Positions 30,868-39,980 of a stretch of 40,601 bases of DNA are shown piece after piece. The stretch's first letter is position 1; every line of letters begins with the position of its first letter. The DNA comes from an uncultured Bacteroidales bacterium (GTDB lineage Bacteria > Bacteroidota > Bacteroidia > Bacteroidales > UBA932): the NCBI GenBank assembly GCA_944325435.1, contig CALVAC010000026.1, positions 1 to 40,601 of the forward strand, read 5' to 3'. The translations under genes were made by a program, and so were the position numbers. A model generated the notes under the pieces. The model saw nothing but the letters and a program-made list of their open reading frames with translations. It had not been told where the DNA came from and ran no database searches.

Positions 30868-33800
30868 TTAGAATGTGAGTTTTACATTAAAGCCGAGATA
30901 ACGGACCGATGGATCCAGGAAGTCATCGGAACCCCAGTCCGGATCGGAATATTTGAAGTCCTTGGCCCACATTGCGAGGTTCTGGCCTACGAATGACACG
31001 GATGCGCCCTTGGCCCAGCCTTTCAGAAGCTTTGAAGGGAACGTGTAGGTCAGGGAGAGTTCCCTGAGTTTCAGGAATGTGGTGGAATACAGGTCAGCAG
31101 GAGTACCCTGGCCTCCCCATGCCACTCCTGAATGGAGGGTCTCGATATAGCTTTCATATGTGGTGTATACATCGTTTGGAGCAAACACCCTGTCGTCAGA
31201 GAGGACATTGCCGTATGTGTCGTACTGCACGCTGCCGGACACCACTTTCACTCCCTGGCCGAGATAATGCTTGCTTCCCGGGTCAGCCGCTTCCGCCGCA
31301 CGTTCCGGTGTGAGAGAGTCCGGATGCGAGCCGGAAGACCACATATAGCTTTCCGTCATGGTGTTGGCAAGTCCTCCTACACGGCCATCTATGGAGATGC
31401 CAAGGCTCCACTCTTTCCATGTGAGCGTGGTCGAGATACCCCATGTCCAGTCAGGGTCATAATAGCCCACGCAGCTGTAGAACGGATTGAACTGCAGGTC
31501 TCCGTTGCTGAAGATAAGGTTCCCTTCCGGATCCCGGGCATAGTCATAGAGGTAGTACGCATCCACGCGGCTTCCGATCTGCACCCACGGGTCCTTGGAA
31601 GAATATTTGTCATCGAGCCGGGTGTAGTACCTTGCATATTTCGACCAGTTGGCTGTGACTGTCCATTCCCAGTCCTTTGTCCGGACGGGCACTCCTGTCA
31701 GGGATATCTCCCAGCCCCTGCGTGCAATCCTCTCTTTCGAGTTCACATACGAACTGGAATATCCAGATGCTTCCGAGACCGGTCCTTCTACGAGGAAGTC
31801 GTACATGTCCTTGTTGAAATATGTGACATCGATTCCGAGCCTTTTCTTCAGCAGCCAGGCCTGTGTGCCCACTTCCCACGTGGATGCAGTCTCCGGATCC
31901 ACAGCGGACTCGGAAAGCCAGGATGGCATGGTGGCCGATGCCGTAGTTCCCCATGCAGGGTTGGTTATGGAATAGTTCACATTAGTGTCATACACTCCCG
32001 GAGGGGTCTTGGAAACGGTCCACGACCCCCTGAATTTCCAGAGGTCCAGCCATGAACGCACCGTTTCCGGAAACAGTTCCGAGACTACAAAACTTGCCGA
32101 TACCGAAGGATAGAGATAAGACCTTGTCGATGCAGGTAGGGTGGATGTCCAGTCGTTCCTGAGAGTGGCATCCACATATATCATCCTGTCCCATGAGAGG
32201 GCTAACCTTCCATAAATGGAGTTGACCTGGCTCCTTTCAAGGCTCGATCCTGCATCTACGGGGTCGACAGATGCCTTCAGCGAGAAGTATCCCGGGAGAG
32301 ACAGTCCGTTCATCGTGCTTCCGTAGATTGATTCATCCTGCCTGTAGTAGATATTCCCTCCGATCATACCCTCTACGGTGAATCTGCCGAAAGTCTTGTC
32401 TGCCATGAGCATGAAGTCCGTGTTTATGCTGTATCCTGTATTGCGCCCGGTGGAGTATGCTCCAGTGTCTTTGCCGTTCCATGTGCCGCCTCCTCCGGCT
32501 CCTGTGTTACCTGTAGACACATAGCTGTCTTTGGAGACTTTCAGCTCCTCCCTGTGCACATAGAAGTCGAGACCTGCCCTTACGACCGCTTTCAGCCATG
32601 GGGTGAATTCGTAGGTCATGCCTATCGATGCGTTGAATATGTCCCTGTTGACAGGTTTCACTTTCTCGTATCTGTCGAAGTACGGATTGTTATGGGTGCT
32701 CTTGTATGTGAAATTCTGCTTCTCGTCAGGGATGAGCCAGTAATTGTCCTTGTAGTCCCTGATGTCGTAGTCGGCTGCTGTCCAGATGAGGAGGGTGTAC
32801 ATCGGGTCGTATGAGGTATAGCCGTTGAATCCGATGTTCGGTGACACCTGCTTGTGATAGGCCATATTGACATCCATCTTGAATCTCTTCATGTTGATGC
32901 TGCCTCCGAATGTCAGTCCATATTTGTCATATATGCTGTTCGGATAGATACCTTTGTTCTCTGACCAGTTGAACGATGTCCTGAGCGATGCCACATTCCC
33001 CTGGTATGCCAGGCTGAGAGTGTTGTTGGTCACGTAGCCGTTCTCAAGAAAATTCTTGAAATTGTCTTTACCCACAGGAAGGTATGGATAGTCCCTGTAT
33101 TCCTTGGCTATAGGGTCCCACTGGGTCCTGATACTCCCGTCCATAGGCGCGCCCCAGCTTCCATCCGAGTTCATGTCATATACATAATTGTATCCTCGCC
33201 CATATACGGCCTGCTTCTCGGGAATGGCAAGGAAGCCGCTTTCGAACATAGTGTTGGAACTGAGTGTAACCGTAAGCCCTGCGTCTCCGGATGTCCCGTT
33301 CTTGGTGGTGACCATGATGGCTCCGCTCGCTCCCCTGTAGCCGTAGAGAGCTGATGCAGTGGCACCTTTCAAGACTTCTATCGATTCTATGTCCTCGGCT
33401 GAGACATCCCTGAGTGACATGTTGGAATAAGGTACACCATCGATTACAAGCAGAGGCGTCTCCCCGCGAAGTGAAATCGTCGATTCGGTACCGAAATCGG
33501 AAGAGTTGTAGATGGTCATGCCGGCCACTTTTCCCGTGAGTGAAGTTGCCACATCGAGACCCTGCACCCGCTGTACAGAGTTCTCATCAAGTCTCTGGAC
33601 GGCATATCCCAGGGCTTTCTCTTCCCTCTTTATGGCGAGAGCCGTCACTACCACATCTTCAAGAGTATTGGTGTCTGGGGCGAGGGTCACATTGATTTCC
33701 GTCCGGTCTCCGACTGTTATGGATTGTGACTCCATCCCCAGAAAAGAGAATACAAGCACATCTCCTGGTGCTGCAGAAATGCTGTACCTGCCATCAGCCC

Positions 33801-33960
33801 CGGTAATTTCACCTGTGGCCGTGCCATCGATAAGCACAGCGGCTCCGGCCAGCGGCTGGCTGTCATCTGCACTTGTGACAGTACCTCTTATCACTGCGGT
33901 CTGCGCAAAGGCTGCAGATGAGAGGAATGCCAGAATAAGCGGAAGAATAATTCTGTTCAT
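30868..33960 (-). CDS. SusC/RagA-type TonB-dependent outer-membrane transporter
   Basis: A 1030-residue protein that imports oligosaccharides across the outer membrane with energy from TonB. Signal peptide to AFA-Q20; carboxypeptidase-regulatory-like domain (23-95); SusC/RagA N-terminal motif EDVVVTALAIKREEKALGY (101-119); plug domain with ETPLLVIDGVPYSNMS and the signature YGYRGASGAIMVTTKNG (about 205-222); then the barrel ending in SVRYLGFNVKLTF with C-terminal Phe. There is no N-terminal STN domain, so signalling through an anti-sigma factor is not expected; this fits the presence of a LuxR-type regulator instead. First gene of the susC-susD-phosphoesterase/GH16 operon. Confidence 0.96.
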   Translation of the reverse strand: MNRIILPLILAFLSSAAFAQTAVIRGTVTSADDSQPLAGAAVLIDGTATGEITGADGRYSISAAPGDVLVFSFLGMESQSITVGDRTEINVTLAPDTNTLEDVVVTALAIKREEKALGYAVQRLDENSVQRVQGLDVATSLTGKVAGMTIYNSSDFGTESTISLRGETPLLVIDGVPYSNMSLRDVSAEDIESIEVLKGATASALYGYRGASGAIMVTTKNGTSGDAGLTVTLSSNTMFESGFLAIPEKQAVYGRGYNYVYDMNSDGSWGAPMDGSIRTQWDPIAKEYRDYPYLPVGKDNFKNFLENGYVTNNTLSLAYQGNVASLRTSFNWSENKGIYPNSIYDKYGLTFGGSINMKRFKMDVNMAYHKQVSPNIGFNGYTSYDPMYTLLIWTAADYDIRDYKDNYWLIPDEKQNFTYKSTHNNPYFDRYEKVKPVNRDIFNASIGMTYEFTPWLKAVVRAGLDFYVHREELKVSKDSYVSTGNTGAGGGGTWNGKDTGAYSTGRNTGYSINTDFMLMADKTFGRFTVEGMIGGNIYYRQDESIYGSTMNGLSLPGYFSLKASVDPVDAGSSLERSQVNSIYGRLALSWDRMIYVDATLRNDWTSTLPASTRSYLYPSVSASFVVSELFPETVRSWLDLWKFRGSWTVSKTPPGVYDTNVNYSITNPAWGTTASATMPSWLSESAVDPETASTWEVGTQAWLLKKRLGIDVTYFNKDMYDFLVEGPVSEASGYSSSYVNSKERIARRGWEISLTGVPVRTKDWEWTVTANWSKYARYYTRLDDKYSSKDPWVQIGSRVDAYYLYDYARDPEGNLIFSNGDLQFNPFYSCVGYYDPDWTWGISTTLTWKEWSLGISIDGRVGGLANTMTESYMWSSGSHPDSLTPERAAEAADPGSKHYLGQGVKVVSGSVQYDTYGNVLSDDRVFAPNDVYTTYESYIETLHSGVAWGGQGTPADLYSTTFLKLRELSLTYTFPSKLLKGWAKGASVSFVGQNLAMWAKDFKYSDPDWGSDDFLDPSVRYLGFNVKLTF

Positions 33961-34154
33961 TGTGAAATAGTTTGGTTATTTTGTGGTTAATCTGCCATAA
34001 GGCAATACAAAAATATCAATGGTGTGACATTTCTGGCAATCCATGACCTGTATAAAAACTATGCAGGGACATTCGACTGACTGTCATCTGCCCCTGCAAA
34101 TATGCTTGAGTATTTCTTTAAATAATTGGTTTACAATGGAGTCTTACCCATGCA
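33961..34154 (-). promoter_or_regulatory. Promoter region of the susCD operon
   Basis: On the minus strand TATTTTTG (34015-34008) fits the -7 element, with TTG at 34039-34037, 21 nt upstream; leader about 47 nt. Upstream, GCAGGG (34063-34068) and CCCTGC (34092-34097) form an inverted repeat about 50-80 nt before the -7, a plausible activator site for the adjacent regulator. No gene is present. Confidence 0.5.
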
Positions 34155-36764
34155 TCATATATCCATTATAACCTCTTTCAGGGATTCATCCGGAGTGAGG
34201 CCCATGTTTTTCCTTAGCCGGTATCTGGCAGACTCTGCGCTTGCGAGGTTGATATGCAGCATGGCAGCGATGTCCTTGGTGCTCATTCCGGTACGGATGA
34301 ATGCACATATCTTCAGATCATTTGCCGTAAGTTTTGGATACCTGTCCTTGAGCCTGTCGAGGAAACCATCGAATATGCTGTTGAAGTAGATTTCGAACGT
34401 GTTCCAGTTTCCGCTTTCTCCGGAACGGCTGTCGCTTATGTCTTTCAGTGTGGCTACAAGCAGTTTTTTCTCCATCTCCCTGATCTTTTCCTCAAGCATT
34501 TCGCTTTTCTTTCTGGTGCGCTGTCTGTCTTTCCAAAGTGATATGACATATATTATGACTCCTGCAGCGGCGGCTGCGAAGCATATCCACCATCTTGCAA
34601 TGAAAGACTGCCTTATCGTGAACGGGAACCGGGATATGTTGTTGCCGGTGTCCTTGATTTCAAGGACATGTCTGCCGCTTTTCATATAGTCGGCTGTTAT
34701 GGGCATCCCGTGGGGGACCGGCTGCCATTCCGTTTCATCAAACCGGTAGAGCAGTCTGGAGTTATGCCCTGATGCTATCCTGAAGCAGAGGTCATCTGCC
34801 TCGTGCGGCAGGACCAGTCTGCCACGGAGCATATCCATCTTATGCTGTTCCCCTTTGATGTCATAGCTTATTTTCCTTACCCTTACACTGTCTCGTCTGT
34901 GCCTGTCTGTTGACAGCTGGGAGATATTGATGCAGGCTGCCATGTTTATGAAGCCACATGCGACAAGGGAGTCATCCAGTGCGGTCAGTTTCCTGAAGTA
35001 TTCGGGGATATGGACCTTGTCGGCATCGAGGAACAGGTCCGGAGCCTTGATGAAGCCATTGCCTGACCTGCAGATGGCCTCTATCTGTCCGGAATCGGAA
35101 TAGTTGAAGAACCAGTTGTCTTTCTGGAACAGGTTCAGACTGGATGATGTGAAGCTGCTGCAGATCCTGGTGTAATATTCATTCAGAACTATCGAATCTC
35201 TGGCAGGCGAGTAAGAGAAGCATCTTTTGCCTGATGTGAATACGACCTTGCCGTCAATGGATGCGGCTTTTATGATTCCGGTTCCTTCCGATGGCACCTC
35301 ATATACCTTTTCTTCCATGATTCCGGTCAACCCGCTGTCCGGTATCAGTCGCTTCACTTTCCCGTTCAGCCCATCCACCCACAGGTTGCCGTATTCATCG
35401 GAACTGATGGAGTTGTCCGGATTGTCGTAGTTCCGTATGCGGTTCCTTATATGCAGTCCATCATCATCGAGGCGGAGGATGCAAAGCCCGAATTTCCCGG
35501 ATGCGCAGAACAGGTCCGGCTTGCCGTAGATTCCGGTCATTTTCCATGTGTGAGGAAGCAGCATCCTGAAAGAATCTCCGTCCTGTACATACAGCCCCTC
35601 TCCGTTTATTATCGCAAGATCGTTGTCGAGTGGACATATATCCCATATATGGCTTCCCTCCATTCCCGGTACCGGCACCGGTGTCCCGTCCACTCCGATC
35701 CTGTACAGCCCCATGTCTGTGCCTACAAGCAGCTTTCCGTTGTGGATGGCTATGGCATAGATTGCTCCGGGATTTATTCCAGGGGACATGTAATATCTCT
35801 CTGACATGCTGTTGCGTATCACTGCAAGCCCTCCCGCCAGTCCGAGGAATATGTCCCCATCTGTGTTGTCTGCAATGCTCAGCACAGATGTGTACCGGAG
35901 TCCCCGTGAAGCATCGAATTCGCTGATGATTCTTCCGTCCGGGGAACATGTTTTAGCCCCGTCCTGGTCGGTGCCTATGATATAGTTGCCGTCCCCCAGT
36001 CTCGCGGCGCAGAATATCTTGGCTTCTTTCAATATCCTGTTCGTCTCCGGAAACAGGTCCATCTGGAACCCCGTCCTGTCATCCCAGCCGATGAATCCGC
36101 TTTTTGTCCCAATCATAAGATATCCGTCAGGCATGGTCTCGAACCATACTATATTTTCATCGACCGGTCCTGTCACGGGGATGAACCCTTCACTGCCGAG
36201 GACGCTGATGCGGCCGTCCGTCTGGGCATATATCCTGTCGCCTGAACTGAATATGTTCTGGCAGTATCCTCCGTAGATATCGGTTTTCGTCCCGGATGAC
36301 CTGTCGAACACGGAAACGCTGCCGTATGTCCGGACATACAGTCTGTCTCCGGCCGGGATTATCTGCCAGAATATCTCGTTGCGGGATCTGTCCTCATTCC
36401 TGTAGAGTCCAGTGAATCTGAAGTCTCCGTATGCATCCTCCTTCCAGTATCCGAAGATGTTGTCTCCCGCGCACCAGAGACGGCCGTCGTCGTATGCCAG
36501 ATCCCGTATGACGGAATATCCGTCTATCGTATAGCTGTCCCAAATATAGCCATCCCACACGCACAGGTTGTTACCTGCTCCAATGAAAACATAGCCGTCA
36601 GGAGAGGTCTCGACCGCCCAAATCTGGTCTTCCCCCTTGTATTCCGAGGCGCTGACATGGTTGATGTACTTCCCGAAGACATCTGAATAAATGTCATCTG
36701 CGGCCATGTCTGCCGCAGATTGTACAGTCAGGAGAACAGCTGGTAGAATAGCATTCAGTCTCAT
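34155..36764 (-). CDS. Transmembrane beta-propeller sensor / LuxR-type regulator of the sugar locus
   Basis: An 869-residue one-component regulator. The start at 36764 gives a proper signal peptide (MRLNAILPAVLLTVQSAADMA); an in-frame ATG at 36824 would overlap recO and put 20 polar residues first. The exported sensor (about 25-640) has repeated beta-propeller-like units (DGYVFIGAGNNLCVWDG, DGRLWCAGDNIFGYW, HNGKLLVGTDMGLYRI), then a Y_Y_Y-like sandwich (about 640-715), one membrane helix (725-744), a coiled coil (about 746-775), and a cytosolic LuxR-type helix-turn-helix at 812-860 (LTANDLKICAFIRTGMSTKDIAAMLHI). This class is typical beside susCD pairs and presumably activates them on binding the inducing oligosaccharide. 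It lies 194 nt upstream of susC, same strand. Confidence 0.88.
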   Translation of the reverse strand: MRLNAILPAVLLTVQSAADMAADDIYSDVFGKYINHVSASEYKGEDQIWAVETSPDGYVFIGAGNNLCVWDGYIWDSYTIDGYSVIRDLAYDDGRLWCAGDNIFGYWKEDAYGDFRFTGLYRNEDRSRNEIFWQIIPAGDRLYVRTYGSVSVFDRSSGTKTDIYGGYCQNIFSSGDRIYAQTDGRISVLGSEGFIPVTGPVDENIVWFETMPDGYLMIGTKSGFIGWDDRTGFQMDLFPETNRILKEAKIFCAARLGDGNYIIGTDQDGAKTCSPDGRIISEFDASRGLRYTSVLSIADNTDGDIFLGLAGGLAVIRNSMSERYYMSPGINPGAIYAIAIHNGKLLVGTDMGLYRIGVDGTPVPVPGMEGSHIWDICPLDNDLAIINGEGLYVQDGDSFRMLLPHTWKMTGIYGKPDLFCASGKFGLCILRLDDDGLHIRNRIRNYDNPDNSISSDEYGNLWVDGLNGKVKRLIPDSGLTGIMEEKVYEVPSEGTGIIKAASIDGKVVFTSGKRCFSYSPARDSIVLNEYYTRICSSFTSSSLNLFQKDNWFFNYSDSGQIEAICRSGNGFIKAPDLFLDADKVHIPEYFRKLTALDDSLVACGFINMAACINISQLSTDRHRRDSVRVRKISYDIKGEQHKMDMLRGRLVLPHEADDLCFRIASGHNSRLLYRFDETEWQPVPHGMPITADYMKSGRHVLEIKDTGNNISRFPFTIRQSFIARWWICFAAAAAGVIIYVISLWKDRQRTRKKSEMLEEKIREMEKKLLVATLKDISDSRSGESGNWNTFEIYFNSIFDGFLDRLKDRYPKLTANDLKICAFIRTGMSTKDIAAMLHINLASAESARYRLRKNMGLTPDESLKEVIMDI

Positions 36765-36820
36765 GTCATCAACAATATGGTAAGGTCTGTATCCTGTCAT
36801 GTGGCCTCCGTCCTGCCGGG

Positions 36821-37474
36821 TCATCTGAACAGCTCGCGGAGGACCTGGAGGGATTTTACATTGACGGAGGATTCGCTGTGGAATTCGATGTATCGCAGGA
36901 TGACTTCCGCCAGTTCATTCCGTACTGCCCCGGACAGGGGTATCATCATCGCTTCTTCAAATGAAGTCTTCAGAAACCGGTCCAAGGTCTCTATCCTGTC
37001 GCCGGCAAACGGGGCGATGTCCTGACGGTCGGGGGAGAACCCGAGAATCACGCACAGTTCCAGAAGAAACCTTATATGGAAATTGCCGAAGCCGGAATCC
37101 AGTTCATCAAGCAGCAGTATCTCCTTTTCGCACCAGCCAAACAGTCCCTGTTCATCTGTCCCGTCTTTTATGACCCTGAATAGCACTTCGCTGATGAACA
37201 TAGAGATGGCGTTCTTGAAAACGCTGTTCCGGATGCCCATCAGGGGATATTTGGGGGTAAGGTTCCGTATGGAGTGGAGGCTGGACCTTGGGTTCTCGCT
37301 CACATCCGCCTCCAGCATATTCAGAGGCAGGAAGAAGGATGCCGGCATCCTTTTGCCGATGCTCCTGACAAGGAATCCGCGTCTCCCGTATTCCCTGCTC
37401 AAGGTGTGTATCACCAGGGAATTCTCTCCGACCTTTGTCGTATGGAGTATGATGATGTCCGTATTGACCGTCAT
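36821..37474 (-). CDS. recO: DNA repair protein RecO
   Basis: A 217-residue protein that binds DNA and helps RecR load RecA at gaps during recombinational repair. The N-terminal OB fold begins TVNTDIIILHTTKVGENSLVIHTLSREYGRRGFLVRSIGK, typical of the family, and is followed by a helical C-terminal domain with LFGWCEKEILLLDE and FHIRFLLELCVILGFSPD. The frame stays open upstream to 37729, but that part overlaps the divergent PBP gene; the ATG at 37474 matches the family start and lies 6 nt after a -7 element. No complete zinc-finger Cys set is visible. Divergent from the PBP gene, with 57 nt between the starts. Confidence 0.9.
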   Translation of the reverse strand: MTVNTDIIILHTTKVGENSLVIHTLSREYGRRGFLVRSIGKRMPASFFLPLNMLEADVSENPRSSLHSIRNLTPKYPLMGIRNSVFKNAISMFISEVLFRVIKDGTDEQGLFGWCEKEILLLDELDSGFGNFHIRFLLELCVILGFSPDRQDIAPFAGDRIETLDRFLKTSFEEAMMIPLSGAVRNELAEVILRYIEFHSESSVNVKSLQVLRELFR

Positions 37475-37477
37475 ATC

Positions 37478-37511
37478 CTGCAAAATTACTACATTTTTGT
37501 TATTTTTGCAG
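37478..37511. promoter_or_regulatory. Palindromic divergent promoter, recO / penicillin-binding protein
   Basis: CTGCAAAA (37478-37485) and TTTTGCAG (37504-37511) are exact inverted repeats that form the -7 regions of both genes: TAATTTTG on the minus strand (37488-37481) for recO, and TATTTTTG on the plus strand (37501-37508) for the PBP. No clear -33 box for either. The recO leader would be only a few nucleotides. Confidence 0.55.
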
Positions 37512-37531
37512 TTTCGTAGAAAACGGATCAA

Positions 37532-39892
37532 ATGAAAGATATTACAAGGAAAAGGATTGTAAAGTGGTTCTGGGTTATTGTTACAGTGCCCATCGCCATG
37601 TTCATACTGCTTCTCCTGCTTGTATGGGCATTCGCCGACATACCTTCTTTCGAGGAACTCGAGAACCCTGAAAGCAAGCTGGCGACACAGGTCATCGCCG
37701 AGGATGGCGAGGTGCTGACCACTTTCCATATAGAGAACAGGTCATACGTAAGCTATGAGGACCTGTCCCCGCATCTGGTCGATGCGGCCATAGCCACAGA
37801 GGATGTGCGGTTCTACCGGCATTCCGGTATCGATTTCGTCAGTCTCGGCAGGGTGCTGTTCAAGACTCTGCTGATGGGTGACAGCGGCCAGGGAGGAGGC
37901 AGCACAATCACCCAGCAGCTTGCAAAGACCCTTTATCCGAGGGAGGATGTGAGCAGCAGGATTCCAGGCGGCTGGCAGATGAAAATGGTCTGGATAAAGC
38001 TGAAGGAATGGATTACGGCAGTGAAGCTGGAGAGGAACTATACCAAGGAGGAGATAATGGACATGTATATGAACGCTATCTTCTTCGGCAGCAATGCGTA
38101 TGGCATACAGGCTGCATCCAGGACATTTTTCGGCAAGAACCCGGGCGATCTTACGGTGGAGGAGAGCGCTATGCTGGTGGGGATGGTCAACAAGCCGACC
38201 CGCTACAATCCGGTGCTGAATCCGGACAAGGCCTTGCAGCGCAGGAATTTCGTGATCGGTCAGATGGAGAAGGCCGGATATCTGACAAAGGCAGAATGCG
38301 ATTCCATCTGCGGGATTCCGATTACACTTTCCTATCAGGTGCTTGACCACAATGCGGGTATCGCCCCGTATTTCAGGGACATGCTGCGCAGGACGATGAA
38401 TGCTAAAGAACCGAAACGCTCATCCTACAGCCAGTATGAGGACTACCGTGTGGATTCTTTACAGTGGGCTGACAATGAGCTGTACGGGTGGCTGAACAAG
38501 AACAGGAAGACGGATGGGTCGAAATACAGTCTTGACAAGGATGGACTGAAGATATACACGACCATCAACTACAGGATGCAGAAATATGCGGAGGAGGCCG
38601 TGGCCGAGCATCTCGGCAAGGATCTCCAGCCTGCTTTCTGGAGGGAGATGAAGTGGGCGCGTAACAGACCTTTTGCGAGCGATGTGGACCAGGCTACCGT
38701 GGATATGCTTATGAAGCAGGCCCGCAGGTGGAGCGACAGGTACAGGATGATGAAAGCCAGGGGAGCATCAGAGTCGGAGATAGACAGGAGTTTCAGGGAG
38801 AAGACGAAGATGAGGGTCTTTTCGTGGAACGGTAAGGGGTATCTCGATACGCTTATGACTCCGGATGACTCGATACGGTATTACAAGTCGTTCTTCAGGG
38901 CAGGATTTATGGTTCTGGAGCCGTCCACAGGCCATCTGAAGGCATACGTGGGAGGTCCTGACTACCGCTATTTCAAGTATGACAATCTGCGCCAGGGGAA
39001 ACGGCAGGTCGGCTCCACCATCAAACCTTTCCTGTACACTCTTGCAATGCAGGAGGGTATGTCTCCGTGTGATGAGGTCGTGAATGTGCCGCAGACCTTT
39101 ATCGTGGGGGACAAGCCTGAGGACACCTGGACTCCGAAGACGACGGACAGAGATGAATGGATCGGGCAGACAGTGACTCTCAAGTGGGGGCTGACAAAGA
39201 GTTCCAACAATATCTCTGCCTATCTGATGAAACAGTTCGGTCCGGCAGCGATGATAGAGATGATGCGGAAGATGGGGATTGGAAGCTATCTGCCGGAAGT
39301 CCCGTCGCTGTGCGTGGGCTCATGCGACCTGTCTCCGTATGAAATGATAGCGGCATACAACACTTTCCCTTCGGGAGGAGTCTATGTCGAGCCTATCTTC
39401 GTGACAAGGATAGAGGACAGTATGGGAAATGTGATAGGGGAGTTCACCAACCACAAGAGGGAAGCAGTCAGCGAGCAGACCGCATATCTTATGGCAAATC
39501 TGATGGAGGGAGTCGTCAACAGCGGTTCAGGCATAAGGCTCAGGCTGAAATATGGTCTGAAAGGCGAGATGGCAGGCAAGACAGGGACTACCAACGACCA
39601 TTCGGATGGATGGTTCATCGGCTATACCCCGACCCTGACAGGTGGTGTATGGGTTGGTGCTGAGGACAGGCAGATCCATTTCGAGACAATGAGATACGGG
39701 CAGGGGGCGAATATGGCTTTGCCGATATGGGGAATATTCATGAAAAAAGTTCTCGAAGACGGCACATTGGGTGTATCGGAAGATGACAGGTTCATAGCAC
39801 CTGCCGGGATGCATCTGAATCTCGACTGCGATGGCAGCGACAATGATGCCCGCAGCACGGAGCAGGTGACCGGGGATTATTTCTTTGAATAG
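37532..39892 (+). CDS. Class A penicillin-binding protein (PBP1A-like)
   Basis: A 786-residue bifunctional enzyme that polymerises lipid II and cross-links peptidoglycan on the outer face of the inner membrane. A short cytosolic N-terminus and one membrane helix (about 12-34) precede a GT51 glycosyltransferase domain with the catalytic E90 in ATEDVRFYRHSGID, then GGGSTITQQLAKTLY. The transpeptidase domain has S495-T-I-K498 (nucleophile Ser495), S557-S-N559 and K683-T-G-T686. Length and order are normal. A Lys/Arg-rich insertion of about 90 residues (roughly 360-450) lies between the two catalytic domains. A D-Ala-D-Ala ligase gene follows on the same strand after 88 nt, so this is a small cell-wall cluster. 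Confidence 0.95.
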   Translation: MKDITRKRIVKWFWVIVTVPIAMFILLLLLVWAFADIPSFEELENPESKLATQVIAEDGEVLTTFHIENRSYVSYEDLSPHLVDAAIATEDVRFYRHSGIDFVSLGRVLFKTLLMGDSGQGGGSTITQQLAKTLYPREDVSSRIPGGWQMKMVWIKLKEWITAVKLERNYTKEEIMDMYMNAIFFGSNAYGIQAASRTFFGKNPGDLTVEESAMLVGMVNKPTRYNPVLNPDKALQRRNFVIGQMEKAGYLTKAECDSICGIPITLSYQVLDHNAGIAPYFRDMLRRTMNAKEPKRSSYSQYEDYRVDSLQWADNELYGWLNKNRKTDGSKYSLDKDGLKIYTTINYRMQKYAEEAVAEHLGKDLQPAFWREMKWARNRPFASDVDQATVDMLMKQARRWSDRYRMMKARGASESEIDRSFREKTKMRVFSWNGKGYLDTLMTPDDSIRYYKSFFRAGFMVLEPSTGHLKAYVGGPDYRYFKYDNLRQGKRQVGSTIKPFLYTLAMQEGMSPCDEVVNVPQTFIVGDKPEDTWTPKTTDRDEWIGQTVTLKWGLTKSSNNISAYLMKQFGPAAMIEMMRKMGIGSYLPEVPSLCVGSCDLSPYEMIAAYNTFPSGGVYVEPIFVTRIEDSMGNVIGEFTNHKREAVSEQTAYLMANLMEGVVNSGSGIRLRLKYGLKGEMAGKTGTTNDHSDGWFIGYTPTLTGGVWVGAEDRQIHFETMRYGQGANMALPIWGIFMKKVLEDGTLGVSEDDRFIAPAGMHLNLDCDGSDNDARSTEQVTGDYFFE

Positions 39893-39906
39893 CAACCTGA
39901 TCTGCT

Positions 39907-39940
39907 ATCCGGAGCAGAGTGGTTCCGGATTGTCGTTTTG
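39907..39940 (+). terminator. Weak hairpin after the PBP gene
   Basis: ATCCGGA (39907-39913), 10-nt loop, TCCGGAT (39924-39930), then TGTCGTTTTG. The stem is 7 bp and the T-run imperfect, so it may be a partial terminator or attenuator before the ligase gene. Confidence 0.35.
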
Positions 39941-39980
39941 AAGGTTGCGAAGAATCTGGCAAATGAAATTCTGGTAAAAT

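Noticed and set aside
37475..37729. Upstream extension of recO
   Set aside because: It overlaps the divergent PBP gene and its promoter, and the family start matches the ATG at 37474.
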